Source: Maribacter flavus
GTDB taxonomy: Bacteria > Bacteroidota > Bacteroidia > Flavobacteriales > Flavobacteriaceae
Length of the DNA: 64,000 nucleotides
Assembly (NCBI RefSeq): GCF_008386635.1
Contig: NZ_VUOE01000002.1
Coordinates: 62,001-126,000, forward strand
Direction of reading: 5' to 3'
Under the pieces are notes generated by a model, which ran no database searches, had not been told where the DNA came from, and saw only the letters and a program-made list of their open reading frames with translations. A program made the translations under genes and the position numbers. Below, piece by piece: positions 8,332 to 16,914 of the stretch (its first letter is position 1; every line of letters begins with the position of its first letter).

Positions 8332-11300
8332 TTAAGCTCCTTTATCCTGTTGCTTCAAACTACCCAAGTACTCCATAAGGTCCCGTAGCTCCCTTCTGGT
8401 AATGAGACGGCCCATGGCGGGCATGGAGGATACCGAGTTCTCCCTCTTTTTTATTCTTCCTTTTGGAACGCGCATAGGTTCCGCTTCAGACGTACGTAAC
8501 AACAGTTCTTTGTTATTTTCTTCCAAAGGTACGCCGGAGACCATCTGCCCATCGGTTAGGGTGAGGTTTACGGTTCCATATCCGGGCGCCAATCTGGCAC
8601 TGGGTTCAATAAGGGCCTCCAAAATCTGCTCACGGGTTAAAATATTCGCAATATTATCCAGCGGGGGACCTACCTCTCCTCCCGAACCGTTCACTGCATG
8701 ACAGCGTACACACTGGGCCGTTGGATTGCTATTGAAAACATCCCTTCCGTTCCATCGATTTCCGCCGTACAAGGTCTCCAGATACGAATCGGCCGTGTAG
8801 CCCGCGTCATTCAACTTGTCCATTTTTGCAATTAAAACCGAATCTTCGGTTGCCGATACGGATTCCATCAAATCGAGGATGATATCCTGTCCCAACCTAT
8901 TTTTACTGGCTTTGTCAATGAGACTGTTCAGGATGGCATTGGTTTTATCCTTGGGCAAATCGCCCAATACATTTAACATACTTTGTTGTTCCCTTGTAGA
9001 CCCATTTTTAAAAATGGGGTCGACCAAGGTGGGAAGCTTTTCTTTGGGTAGGTTCAATTGGGCCAATAATCCCACCGCCGCAGTTCTCACTTCCTCGTTG
9101 GCATCTTTCATGCCCAAGGACATGGCTACCTCCATTCTTCCGTAGTTCAGATTTCCCAATGCCGATAGCATAGCGGCCCTAACATCATGGTTTTTACTAT
9201 TCCTGAAAATGTTGAAGAGTTTGTCATTGTAGCTATCGATACCCACAGCACTTAAAGCCTTTGCTACCCCAATGAGGATTTCCGGATTTCTTTGCTCCAG
9301 AAAAATGGGGATTTCCTTCTCCAACCGGTCTTTTAATTGACTGCTGTCCCTGATGATTTCGCCCCTATACCTACCATCGACCCGGTCCAAAACAGATGGT
9401 TTGTTCCATGTGCTTAAGGCCGATAGCGCCTCGCCCCTCAAAACATTGGAAACGCTCTCCTTTTTTGCAAAATCGATCAGGTCCTGTAAGGCCTCGTCAC
9501 TTCCCACACGCAACGCCGCATTGATGGCCCTTCTCAACAAGGGTTCAGATTTGTACTTTTCGTTTCTCAGTAGTGCGGCAAGATTTGGCAAGGCAGCTTC
9601 TATGGACCAATCATCGTTGATGGCCCTGGCCGCTTCCGTAACAATATTGGTGTCCGGATCTGATAGGAATACGCTTATTTCCGGACTCTCAAGTCTTCTC
9701 AGCACCAGTACGGCGGCCAAACGGAGACTTCTATCTTCATGCCGTGCCAAGGCGACCATGGGTTCTACCTTCCCTATTCTTGAAAGGGCAAGAACCGCAG
9801 CATGTCTCAAATAGAGGTCTCGATCATCATTGGCAGCAAGCATTTGGATCAATGGCTCAACCGCAGGTTCATAGCCTAATCGTCCCATGGCCTGCGCGGC
9901 GTAAAATTTTACCCGGTCGTTCTCATGGGTAAGTAAGGATAGCAATGTATCCGATGCATCGGGGTACCGAACGTCGCCCAAAACTTTGGCCACTTGGGCA
10001 ATAATCTCAGGATCGTTATCCGATAACAAAGGTACCAAAGGTTCCGCTTTTTTTGGATTATCGGAGGCAATTTGGCCGATGCCCCAAATGGCATGTATCC
10101 TAGCGAATTGATTTTCTTCTTCCACTATGGCCTTTTCCAAGGCCCGATATCCCCAAAATGTCCTATTGGCAAGTTCAAACTGGGCCTTTAACCTGATACG
10201 CATATCCTCATAACTTAATAACTTGATGAGGTTTTCCGTGTCATCATCCCTATAATTATGGGTCATAAGCCTTTGGGTCTGCAAACGTTGTTGTTCCAAA
10301 TCGTTTTCCGCCTCCGTAACGTCCAATTTCCAAACCCGACCAAAATCCTTGGATCCCCATCCATTGATCCAATCGGCTAGATACAAGGCTCCGTCAGGTC
10401 CAAAGGCGATACCCGTGGGCAGAACTCCTGTTAAAATGGATTGGTCCGAACCCAGTTCAAAAGATGCTCCTTTCGGTTTTAGGTCAAAGGACCAAATATG
10501 TGACCTGCTGGGATCGCCCACGAACTCCACCAAAAAGAATTTGTCCAACCATTTTTTTCCCAGGGCCGTTCCCGGGTTATAGAGCATTCCGGTTGGGCCA
10601 TTGTGAAAATTCTGGATCGGGGGAATGATATAAGCGGCTTGTCCTTCCCATCTTGGCACATATAGTTTTTCGTCCATCCAAACATTATATCCATTATTGT
10701 TTGGGTCCGTATACTTGCCATATTGCCAGTTGGCACGCCACCCGGCATCTGAGCCTTCCACAATATGGACCAATCGCTCGCTCTCGCCCTTGTGGTCCCC
10801 GTCATTATCGGAGGAAATAATATTTCCATAGGCATCGAATACAAATTCATGGGTATTTCGTAGCCCACGGGCAAATATTTCAAAGTTGCTTCCGTCCGGA
10901 TTACTACGTACGATGACCCCTTGATTGGGGTATTTATGGTTGACACCATCAACCGTGGTAATGTTCGCACCAATATCTCCAATGCCCCAATAAATCTTGC
11001 CGTCAGGTCCTTGGGTTGCCCCGGACATGCCGTGTCCGCCAAAACCGATATGTACCGCAAAACCGGTGGCTATGCTTGTTTTCTCATCCAAGATTTTATC
11101 CCCATTGGTATCCTTTAGGCGATACATGTCCGGTCCAATGCCCACAAATACATCCTCGTCGCGTACCAAAAGCGCACCGGCAACATCATTGATTTCGTCA
11201 TTAAAGTCGTTGAGGATTTGGGTCGATACATCGGCAATACCATCTCCGTCGGAATCTTCCAACATCCATACTTCATCCTTTTGAACCGCCAAGTCCTGCC

Positions 11301-11739
11301 AATCATGAATGGAATCATTATTAAGATCTGGAAACCATTGATTCTCCTTACTTTTTTCCGGTGCGAAGGTCTCCCTAAGAAAAGCCCTTCTATCTTCAAC
11401 GGATTGCAGGCCTATGGATGCGGTCATCCAATCCCGATGCCCACGAATATCGAATTCGGAATTTTTATTTCTATTGGATCGGGTAATGTATATCCTACCT
11501 TCGTTATCTACATCCATGGCGATAGGGTCCGGAGCTAGGGAATCGGTGGCCCAAAGACTTAATTTTAGGCCATCGGCTACGATGGCGGAAACCCCTGCCC
11601 TTGCTGATTCTATTTTTTCTGCTATGGCCGTACTGTCTTCATAGATCACTACCGGAGTTTCAACAGGTTTGTTATTTTGACAGGAATTAATCGCTACTAA
11701 TACAACGAGAATTAATGGGGCTTTAAAAAGGAATCGCAT
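8332..11739 (-). CDS. PVC-type propeller/HEAT/cytochrome-c lipoprotein
   Basis: This 1135-residue exported lipoprotein (lipobox INSC, about residue 20 from the ATG at 11739) has three parts. An N-terminal beta-propeller (about 40-490) resembles the membrane-bound dehydrogenase/sorbosone dehydrogenase type (GIGDIGAN, RGLRNTHEF, FGPDGALYLADW). HEAT repeats fill about 500-960. A C-terminal heme-binding domain has CVRCH at about residue 1010, with the GEVGPPLDNI and MPAMGRLITRRELRDLMEYLGSL stretches that supply the distal ligand. Such proteins are thought to oxidise sugars or alcohols and pass electrons to a cytochrome chain; the substrate is unknown. A longer frame from 11790 would spoil the signal peptide. 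Confidence 0.9.
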   Translation of the reverse strand: MRFLFKAPLILVVLVAINSCQNNKPVETPVVIYEDSTAIAEKIESARAGVSAIVADGLKLSLWATDSLAPDPIAMDVDNEGRIYITRSNRNKNSEFDIRGHRDWMTASIGLQSVEDRRAFLRETFAPEKSKENQWFPDLNNDSIHDWQDLAVQKDEVWMLEDSDGDGIADVSTQILNDFNDEINDVAGALLVRDEDVFVGIGPDMYRLKDTNGDKILDEKTSIATGFAVHIGFGGHGMSGATQGPDGKIYWGIGDIGANITTVDGVNHKYPNQGVIVRSNPDGSNFEIFARGLRNTHEFVFDAYGNIISSDNDGDHKGESERLVHIVEGSDAGWRANWQYGKYTDPNNNGYNVWMDEKLYVPRWEGQAAYIIPPIQNFHNGPTGMLYNPGTALGKKWLDKFFLVEFVGDPSRSHIWSFDLKPKGASFELGSDQSILTGVLPTGIAFGPDGALYLADWINGWGSKDFGRVWKLDVTEAENDLEQQRLQTQRLMTHNYRDDDTENLIKLLSYEDMRIRLKAQFELANRTFWGYRALEKAIVEEENQFARIHAIWGIGQIASDNPKKAEPLVPLLSDNDPEIIAQVAKVLGDVRYPDASDTLLSLLTHENDRVKFYAAQAMGRLGYEPAVEPLIQMLAANDDRDLYLRHAAVLALSRIGKVEPMVALARHEDRSLRLAAVLVLRRLESPEISVFLSDPDTNIVTEAARAINDDWSIEAALPNLAALLRNEKYKSEPLLRRAINAALRVGSDEALQDLIDFAKKESVSNVLRGEALSALSTWNKPSVLDRVDGRYRGEIIRDSSQLKDRLEKEIPIFLEQRNPEILIGVAKALSAVGIDSYNDKLFNIFRNSKNHDVRAAMLSALGNLNYGRMEVAMSLGMKDANEEVRTAAVGLLAQLNLPKEKLPTLVDPIFKNGSTREQQSMLNVLGDLPKDKTNAILNSLIDKASKNRLGQDIILDLMESVSATEDSVLIAKMDKLNDAGYTADSYLETLYGGNRWNGRDVFNSNPTAQCVRCHAVNGSGGEVGPPLDNIANILTREQILEALIEPSARLAPGYGTVNLTLTDGQMVSGVPLEENNKELLLRTSEAEPMRVPKGRIKKRENSVSSMPAMGRLITRRELRDLMEYLGSLKQQDKGA

Positions 11740-12059
11740 GATATTCTTTACAGATTTAGAAGCTCTAAAAATAGTAATTATCAAATTCAAACTAACGGAA
11801 AAAGTATGTGGATTTATAAATTAACCTATGCGAAAATTTGAAATTTATAATTTTATGTACCGATTATTGCCTAAATACATGAATTTTCCCCATTTTCCAT
11901 AAGTACAAAACGCTGGGCATCGATTATATTTGAGACTGCATTTATTCGCACCGCCAAAGGGTTTAATACACCAAGGCTGGACTCGAAATTAAAAATTCTT
12001 TTTCAAAGAATGCCTCGAGGGCTTGCCCCGAGGTAGTTTACTTATAAATTGATATATTA
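11740..12059. other. Divergent intergenic region with dispersed repeat copy A
   Basis: This 320-base AT-rich region separates the heme lipoprotein gene (minus) from the DUF1080 gene (plus). The right third (11941-12041) is a repeat shared with 45794-45892. The rest shows no gene; no textbook -7 box was found for either direction. Confidence 0.6.
11941..12041 (+). repeat. Dispersed ~100-base repeat, copy A
   Basis: Copy A shares with copy B (45794-45892) the opening TTTAT..GCACCGCCAAAGGGT and TAAT, a central TTATTC/TTTTTC-CAA-AATGC segment, and the ending GGGCTTG-CCCGAG-TAGTTTAC. A small hairpin forms in CCTCGAGGGCTTGCCCCGAGG (12013-12033; split here as CCTCG and CGAGG arms). Both copies point the same way and sit immediately before a plus-strand gene. 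Confidence 0.7.
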
Positions 12060-13001
12060 ATGAACTGCTTTATGAAATTAAGAGTATTACTTTTCCCGAT
12101 TCTTTTTAGTTGTTTTTTTGTGGTCCGGAGCCAAGAAGGTCATCCGTTGGAAGGTAGGTGGAACCTCACCATCTCTCAAGAAGGTACTTATTTGCCAAGC
12201 TGGTTGGAGGTCATGCATTCTGGAAACAACACTTTAATTGGTAGGTTTACCTATGCTTTTGGAAGTGCGAGACCGGTAGCCGAAGTCAAAAAATTTGGGG
12301 ATGTATTCCAATTTCAGATTCCGCCACAATGGGAACCTGGAGCGGCCGATATGGAATTTCAATTTGAAATGATAGGTGAAGGATTGGAAGGAACCATGGT
12401 ATATACCAATGGTAAAACCTATTCTTGGACAGGACAAAGAGCACCAGAGTTGCCTTATTATGATGACCAAAAAATGGGCAAGAAAATAGACCTGTTCAAT
12501 GGAAAAAATCTAGATGGTTGGGAGATTAAAGAAGGTAATCAATGGAAAGTGATTGATGGTATCTTGACGAGCAATGCATCTGGGGTGAATTTAGTATCGA
12601 AGGAAAAATTCAAGGATTTTAAAATACATGTGGAGTTCAAATATCCAAAAGGTAGTAACAGTGGACTTTATTTAAGAGGAAGGTATGAGGTCCAGATTGC
12701 GGACAATATTGGAATGTCCCCGGCGTCGATTTATTTTGGGGGCGTATATGGACTACTCACACCCAATGAAAACGTCGCCATGAAAGCAGGGGAGTGGCAA
12801 AGTTTTGATATCACGTTAATTGGCAGAAGGGTGACAATAGTTGCCAATGGCAAAACGGTCATTGACGGACAGAATATCCTGGGAATGACCGGTGGCGCTT
12901 TGGACAATCATGAAGCCGAAGCAGGCCCCATTATGATACAGGGTGATCACGGTCCCATAGAATTTAAAGCTATCGAAATTACACCGATAACAGCGAAATA
13001 G
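12060..13001 (+). CDS. Secreted DUF1080 protein (3-keto-disaccharide hydrolase-like)
   Basis: The 313-residue protein has a Sec signal peptide (cleavage near VRSQ-EG); an internal ATG at 12072 would give a more compact signal. Residues about 137-310 form the DUF1080 jelly-roll: DLFNGKNLDGWEIKEG, then GSNSGLYLRGRYEVQI and the HGPIEFKAIEI ending. Characterised DUF1080 enzymes cleave 3-keto-glycosides made by sugar 3-dehydrogenases. The first 120 residues are an extra beta-rich region. A heme lipoprotein and a secreted Gfo/Idh/MocA oxidoreductase nearby would suit a periplasmic 3-keto-sugar route, which is inference. It ends at a shared terminator. Confidence 0.85.
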   Translation: MNCFMKLRVLLFPILFSCFFVVRSQEGHPLEGRWNLTISQEGTYLPSWLEVMHSGNNTLIGRFTYAFGSARPVAEVKKFGDVFQFQIPPQWEPGAADMEFQFEMIGEGLEGTMVYTNGKTYSWTGQRAPELPYYDDQKMGKKIDLFNGKNLDGWEIKEGNQWKVIDGILTSNASGVNLVSKEKFKDFKIHVEFKYPKGSNSGLYLRGRYEVQIADNIGMSPASIYFGGVYGLLTPNENVAMKAGEWQSFDITLIGRRVTIVANGKTVIDGQNILGMTGGALDNHEAEAGPIMIQGDHGPIEFKAIEITPITAK

Positions 13002-13010
13002 GTAAAAGTA

Positions 13011-13040
13011 AAAAGCCTCCAACTAAAGGAGGCTTTTTTT
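13011..13040. terminator. Bidirectional terminator DUF1080 / DUF2007
   Basis: Arms AAAAGCCTCC (13011-13020) and GGAGGCTTTT (13028-13037) around AACTAAA, followed by more T. The stop codon of the minus-strand gene (13039-13041) overlaps the T run. Confidence 0.85.
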
Positions 13041-13266
13041 ATGCTTCCCAATCCAACTGGGATATTATTTTCAATGCTTTTGCTTCTTCGTCCTTATGTA
13101 CATATATTTCCGAGATATGGGGCAAAGGTGTGCCAAAACCCGCTAGTCTGGCCGACTCACTTTCACTTTTGACAATCGGGCTTATATCATTTTCCTGTAA
13201 TAATTGTTCCACACGGTTACTTTCGTTGACATTTCCTCCAAATACTTTTATATAATCCGATTCCAT
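13039..13266 (-). CDS. DUF2007 small protein
   Basis: This 75-residue protein matches the DUF2007 (putative signal-transducing) pattern: KVFGGNVNESNRVEQLLQENDISPIVKSE, then a variable loop and an IYVHKDEEAKALKII strand-helix ending. It looks like a small ferredoxin-fold, PII-like domain in which the first helix follows a strand. Neither a signal peptide nor catalytic residues are visible. Its function is not known. The gene sits between convergent DUF1080 and, 58 bases upstream, the M28 peptidase gene, with which it may be cotranscribed. Confidence 0.8.
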   Translation of the reverse strand: MESDYIKVFGGNVNESNRVEQLLQENDISPIVKSESESARLAGFGTPLPHISEIYVHKDEEAKALKIISQLDWEA

Positions 13267-13323
13267 ATTCTTATTTGCTTTAAAATTTTAATCAAACTTG
13301 TCCCCCAAAGGCGCTCATAACAA

Positions 13324-15519
13324 TTATTTTACAGTACCGATTATAGCCTTCAAGTGTTCATTAAAGTTACTTAAAGTTCCACTAAGAACCGATATCTGCT
13401 CCTTGGCTTCGGACCAATTCTTCTGTTCTATCGCTTCCCTCACCCCTGGCAGGGTTTTCACCCCGTACCCCGTATAAAATCCTGGGGCATATATTTGATG
13501 TTTGAACCAGGGTCTTCTGGGCAATCCGTCCTCAGAAGTAAGTTTGTGCTCGGCATCCATCAACAGTGCATTGAGTTTCTCCTTTTCCGCCTTGGAAACC
13601 TTATGTAAATCAATGGAACTATACGCATCAATGGTAGATTTTAGTTCGCTCAGCACATTTTGTAGCGGAGAAAAGTCCAAATAGGGAACAGGTTCCTTTC
13701 GCTCAGGGGCTTTAATGTTCTCCCTAGGATCCAATGCCAATTCGAACGCATTTCTGTCGATGAGTTTATTATGTTTTTCTACAGATGTACGCATTTTTGC
13801 GGTTTCTTCCATGATTTCCTCCAAATAACCGGATACTGTTTTGTACCATGCGGAAAAATCCAAGGGAATAATATCCGCATTGGCCAATCGTAAGGTAATC
13901 CTTCCGGCGGTGTTGGCGAGGGCAACCCCATAGGCAAACTCGGGATCTTTAAATCTTTTGTAATGGGGATAGGTGTCGTAAATGGTATGGTATTCTCCTC
14001 CTTCGTTTTCCCCACCAAAACCTAGATTCAACGAAGCGATACCGGCATGTTGTATAAAGGGCGTATAATCTGACCCAGAACCTAGGGCATAGAGTTCAAA
14101 AGTATCGTTGCCACCATTTACCATATCCCTGGCTATCCTCCGTTCCTTGACGGAAACCTTTGTTTGAGGATCCGTAACCGCTCCGGCAACCTCGCTTACC
14201 ATAGATTGCAGGGAATGTGAACCTCCCACGCCCAAAAAGCCGCGGCCATTGCCATCGGTATTTATATACGCAACCACTTTTTCCTGAAGTTCCTTTTTGT
14301 GATCCTCTACCCATTCCGTAGAACCTATAAGTCCAGGTTCCTCCGCATCCCAAGCACAATACACCAAGGTTCTCTTAGGTTTTTGTCCTTTTTTTGCCAT
14401 TTCCCCTACGGCACGGGCTTCTTCCATAAGGGCTACCATACCGCTTACGGGGTCATTGGCACCGTGCACCCAGGCATCATGATGATTTCCCCGTACCACC
14501 CATTGATCTGGGAATTCAGTTCCCTTCATGGTTGCAATAACGTTGTGCGCGGGTACCAGTTGCCAGTCAAACTTCAGCTTCAAATGTACTTTTGCCTTTC
14601 CAGGCCCAATGTGGTAGGTGATGGGCAAACCACCACGCCAAGATTCCGGGGCAATGGGCCCCTCCAGAGCTTCCAATAAAGGTTGTGCGTCTTCATAGGA
14701 AATGGGCAACACCGGAATTTTGGTAATCGTGGGAGCCTCCTCCTTCGTTAGCCTTTTTGCGTCTTTGGTAGCGCCATAACCAGGGGTCAGAACATCTCCC
14801 GGATATGTGGGCATGTCCATTACGGAACCACGCTGTACTCCCGTCTTATTTTTGAAGGCACCCTTTGGATATACATCCCCACGTCCATAGCCATCATCTT
14901 GTGGGTCCGAATAAATGATACATCCAATCGCCCCATTTTCGGCGGCCAGTTTTGGTTTAATTCCGCGCCAACTTCCCTGGTATTTTGCAATTACAATTTT
15001 ACCCTTTACGCTGATACCCAGTTTTTCAAGTTCCTCATAATCCTTGGGAATACCGTAGTTTACGAAAACGAGTTCGCCTTCCACGTCACCATCCGTTGAA
15101 AAGGCATTGTAGCTGGGCAGTAGGGCATCACCTTGGGCAGTGTAGGGGTCGCCCTCCACAGGAACCGCTGTCAGTTTTGCTTTATACTGCGTAGGTTCGG
15201 TCAACTCCAAAACCCTTTCCGTGGGATAAGGGAACAGGACATGGTAGGTTTCTATTTTGGCGTCGTATCCCCAAGACTTGAATTGGTCCCGCATCCATTT
15301 GGCATTTTCCTCACCAAATTTGGTGCCTACCCAATGGGGTTCGGCACTCATTTTCTGTATCCAATTGTCAATGTTGGTGGCCTTGAGTTTTTCTTCAAAG
15401 GCTTTTTCAAGTGCCTGTTGTTCGTTGGCACTTTTTTCGGAAAACCCCAGGATTGAATTTTGGGCATTTCCTAAGGCAAAAACAAAGAATAAAAGCAAAA
15501 AGGTACAAGTGTATTTCAT
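13324..15519 (-). CDS. Secreted M28 metallopeptidase (glutamate carboxypeptidase II-like)
   Basis: The 731-residue exported protein belongs to the M28B branch with NAALADase and transferrin receptor relatives. After a signal peptide (ending FALGNAQ) it has a protease-associated domain insert (about 120-260) and a two-zinc peptidase core: HHDAW and NDPVSG (first His and bridging Asp), DAEEPGLIGS with catalytic and ligand Glu, NTDGNGRG, and GEYHTIYDT with the last His. A C-terminal helical dimerisation domain follows. It probably trims peptides in the periplasm. ATG 15519 is chosen over 15543 because the 15532-15561 leader repeat, found also before the pirin gene, overlaps the earlier ATG. Confidence 0.92.
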   Translation of the reverse strand: MKYTCTFLLLFFVFALGNAQNSILGFSEKSANEQQALEKAFEEKLKATNIDNWIQKMSAEPHWVGTKFGEENAKWMRDQFKSWGYDAKIETYHVLFPYPTERVLELTEPTQYKAKLTAVPVEGDPYTAQGDALLPSYNAFSTDGDVEGELVFVNYGIPKDYEELEKLGISVKGKIVIAKYQGSWRGIKPKLAAENGAIGCIIYSDPQDDGYGRGDVYPKGAFKNKTGVQRGSVMDMPTYPGDVLTPGYGATKDAKRLTKEEAPTITKIPVLPISYEDAQPLLEALEGPIAPESWRGGLPITYHIGPGKAKVHLKLKFDWQLVPAHNVIATMKGTEFPDQWVVRGNHHDAWVHGANDPVSGMVALMEEARAVGEMAKKGQKPKRTLVYCAWDAEEPGLIGSTEWVEDHKKELQEKVVAYINTDGNGRGFLGVGGSHSLQSMVSEVAGAVTDPQTKVSVKERRIARDMVNGGNDTFELYALGSGSDYTPFIQHAGIASLNLGFGGENEGGEYHTIYDTYPHYKRFKDPEFAYGVALANTAGRITLRLANADIIPLDFSAWYKTVSGYLEEIMEETAKMRTSVEKHNKLIDRNAFELALDPRENIKAPERKEPVPYLDFSPLQNVLSELKSTIDAYSSIDLHKVSKAEKEKLNALLMDAEHKLTSEDGLPRRPWFKHQIYAPGFYTGYGVKTLPGVREAIEQKNWSEAKEQISVLSGTLSNFNEHLKAIIGTVK

Positions 15520-15531
15520 CTGTTTTTTTTT

Positions 15532-15604
15532 ATTGTTTTTCATAGGTCAGATATAATTCGCAAATAATTATCTAGGCAAGTATCAAGACTTGTTAAAGCT
15601 CATT
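15532..15604 (-). repeat. Shared 5' leader repeat, copy 1 (before M28 peptidase)
   Basis: Two blocks match the region before the pirin gene. Block 1 (15532-15561) agrees with 17641-17670 at 27 of 30 bases; block 2 (15580-15604) agrees with 17702-17726 at 22 of 25. Block 1 ends exactly 12 bases from the ATG in both genes. On the minus strand the core reads GACCTAT(G/A)AAAAACAAT. It contains no TAnnTTTG box. Confidence 0.75.
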
Positions 15605-15687
15605 CCATAATAGTGCGACTAGATATTCCAAGAAAGTTACCTAATTATTTTAGAATTTTCAATAGGGTTGCAAAGAAGAAGCGAGCA

Positions 15688-16785
15688 CTACTCCAGATGT
15701 ATCGTTTTTCCCGACTTGGAGCTATCAACCGAAGCCTGTAAAATTTCCATGGCAATCATGTTGTTTTCCAAGGTATACGGACCATATCTCTCCAATACCA
15801 AACTTCCATTGATTACGGCAGCCAGTACAGAAAAAGGGTCATCGTAAGGAACTGGCCTGTCCTTGAAGAACAGTGTTTCCTCAGTATAAGAACTGTAGCC
15901 TGTAGAAAGTCTAATACGCAACTGATTGGCATTCTCAGAATACAGGGCGCCCTTTTCGCCATAGAGTTCCATATCCTTTCTTCCAATGGGCCAATTCCAT
16001 GAGGGTTCCAGGATTGCCATGGCAGTATCATAGGTAAGAATTATGGTGGCATCATCGTCTACATTTGGATTATTTTCGGGTTGTAATTGTTGGGTAACCG
16101 CAGTCACGGAATTCGGCTTTTTACCTTTCATCAACCAAGTCATTAAATTAGCCCCGTAGCAACCAAAATCCATAATTGCACCACCACCGTTTAGATCGGG
16201 ATCCGTAAGCCATTCCAGAAATTCCTTGGAAACCCCAATTTTCTTGGGGCCTTTGTGTCCGTCCCTGATGATTGCTTTTCGTAGTCCACCAATTTTACCT
16301 TCCTCCATAAGACTTTTTGCCTTGAAATTGGTCTCGTACCAAGAGGTTTCATAGTTTGTCAACAAATGGATACCATGTTTGTTTGCCAAAGCTTCCATTT
16401 TTTTTGCATCTTCGAGACTAACGGCCAACGGTTTTTCTACCATTACATGAACCCCTTTTGAGGCACAGGCTTCCACTACGGAAAGATGATCTTTTATGTT
16501 GCCGAAGGCCGCTACGGCATCCGGTTTTGCAGCTTTTAGCATTTCATCCATACTATTGTAGACGATGTCCATGGAGAAGCCATATTGTTCGGAAAGTTTT
16601 TGGGCCAATTCCCTGTTTTTCTCGTAAATACCCACCATGTTGATATCCGATTTATGTTCCCTGCCCAAAATCCATCCGACGTGTCCGTGGGTAAGACCAG
16701 CGATACCTAATTTTAAAGGTTCTTCTTGGGCGGATAAAGAAACGTATAGAAGCATAGAAATAATTATCACAAATGCAGTTTTCAT
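15688..16785 (-). CDS. Secreted Gfo/Idh/MocA-family oxidoreductase
   Basis: These NAD(P)-dependent enzymes oxidise or reduce sugars and related polyols. The 365-residue protein, from the ATG at 16785, starts with a Sec signal peptide (ending SLSAQ-EE), then the Rossmann segment LGIAGLTHGHVGW (atypical of GxGxxG, as in many exported members), the HVMVEKPLAVSLEDA motif with the conserved EKP, and a C-terminal alpha/beta domain with GGAIMDFGCYGANLM. Export implies either a tightly held cofactor or a periplasmic role. A longer frame from 16815 would disrupt the signal. A TATCTTTG lies 18 bases upstream. Substrate unknown. Confidence 0.9.
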   Translation of the reverse strand: MKTAFVIIISMLLYVSLSAQEEPLKLGIAGLTHGHVGWILGREHKSDINMVGIYEKNRELAQKLSEQYGFSMDIVYNSMDEMLKAAKPDAVAAFGNIKDHLSVVEACASKGVHVMVEKPLAVSLEDAKKMEALANKHGIHLLTNYETSWYETNFKAKSLMEEGKIGGLRKAIIRDGHKGPKKIGVSKEFLEWLTDPDLNGGGAIMDFGCYGANLMTWLMKGKKPNSVTAVTQQLQPENNPNVDDDATIILTYDTAMAILEPSWNWPIGRKDMELYGEKGALYSENANQLRIRLSTGYSSYTEETLFFKDRPVPYDDPFSVLAAVINGSLVLERYGPYTLENNMIAMEILQASVDSSKSGKTIHLE

Positions 16786-16803
16786 ATCGGTATGGCTTTT
16801 CCC

Positions 16804-16811
16804 CAAAGATA
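16804..16811 (-). promoter_or_regulatory. -7 box of the Gfo/Idh/MocA gene
   Basis: The minus strand reads TATCTTTG, matching TAnnTTTG, 18 bases before the ATG at 16785. No TTG was found at the expected -33 distance. Confidence 0.4.
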
Positions 16812-16847
16812 CCAAACTTAAATTGAGCTTATGATAATTAAATTAAC

Positions 16848-16880
16848 AGACCTGACAGGTTTCGTAAACCTGTCAGGTCT
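16848..16880. terminator. Perfect 15-base inverted repeat after the pirin gene
   Basis: AGACCTGACAGGTTT (16848-16862) and its exact complement (16866-16880) surround CGT. It lies 35 bases past the pirin stop and lacks a clean T run, so it may be a palindromic repeat unit rather than, or as well as, a terminator. Confidence 0.7.
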
Positions 16881-16914
16881 AACATTCATGATGGTTTTTG
16901 AAATCCTATCAAAA

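Noticed and set aside
10479..11060. Antisense open frame inside the heme lipoprotein gene
   Set aside because: Entirely within a strong coding region with family motifs; no start signal or recognisable product.
15519..15543. Earlier ATG (15543) as M28 start
   Set aside because: It lies within the leader repeat shared with the pirin gene, whose equivalent position is ATA, and the later ATG gives a clean signal peptide.
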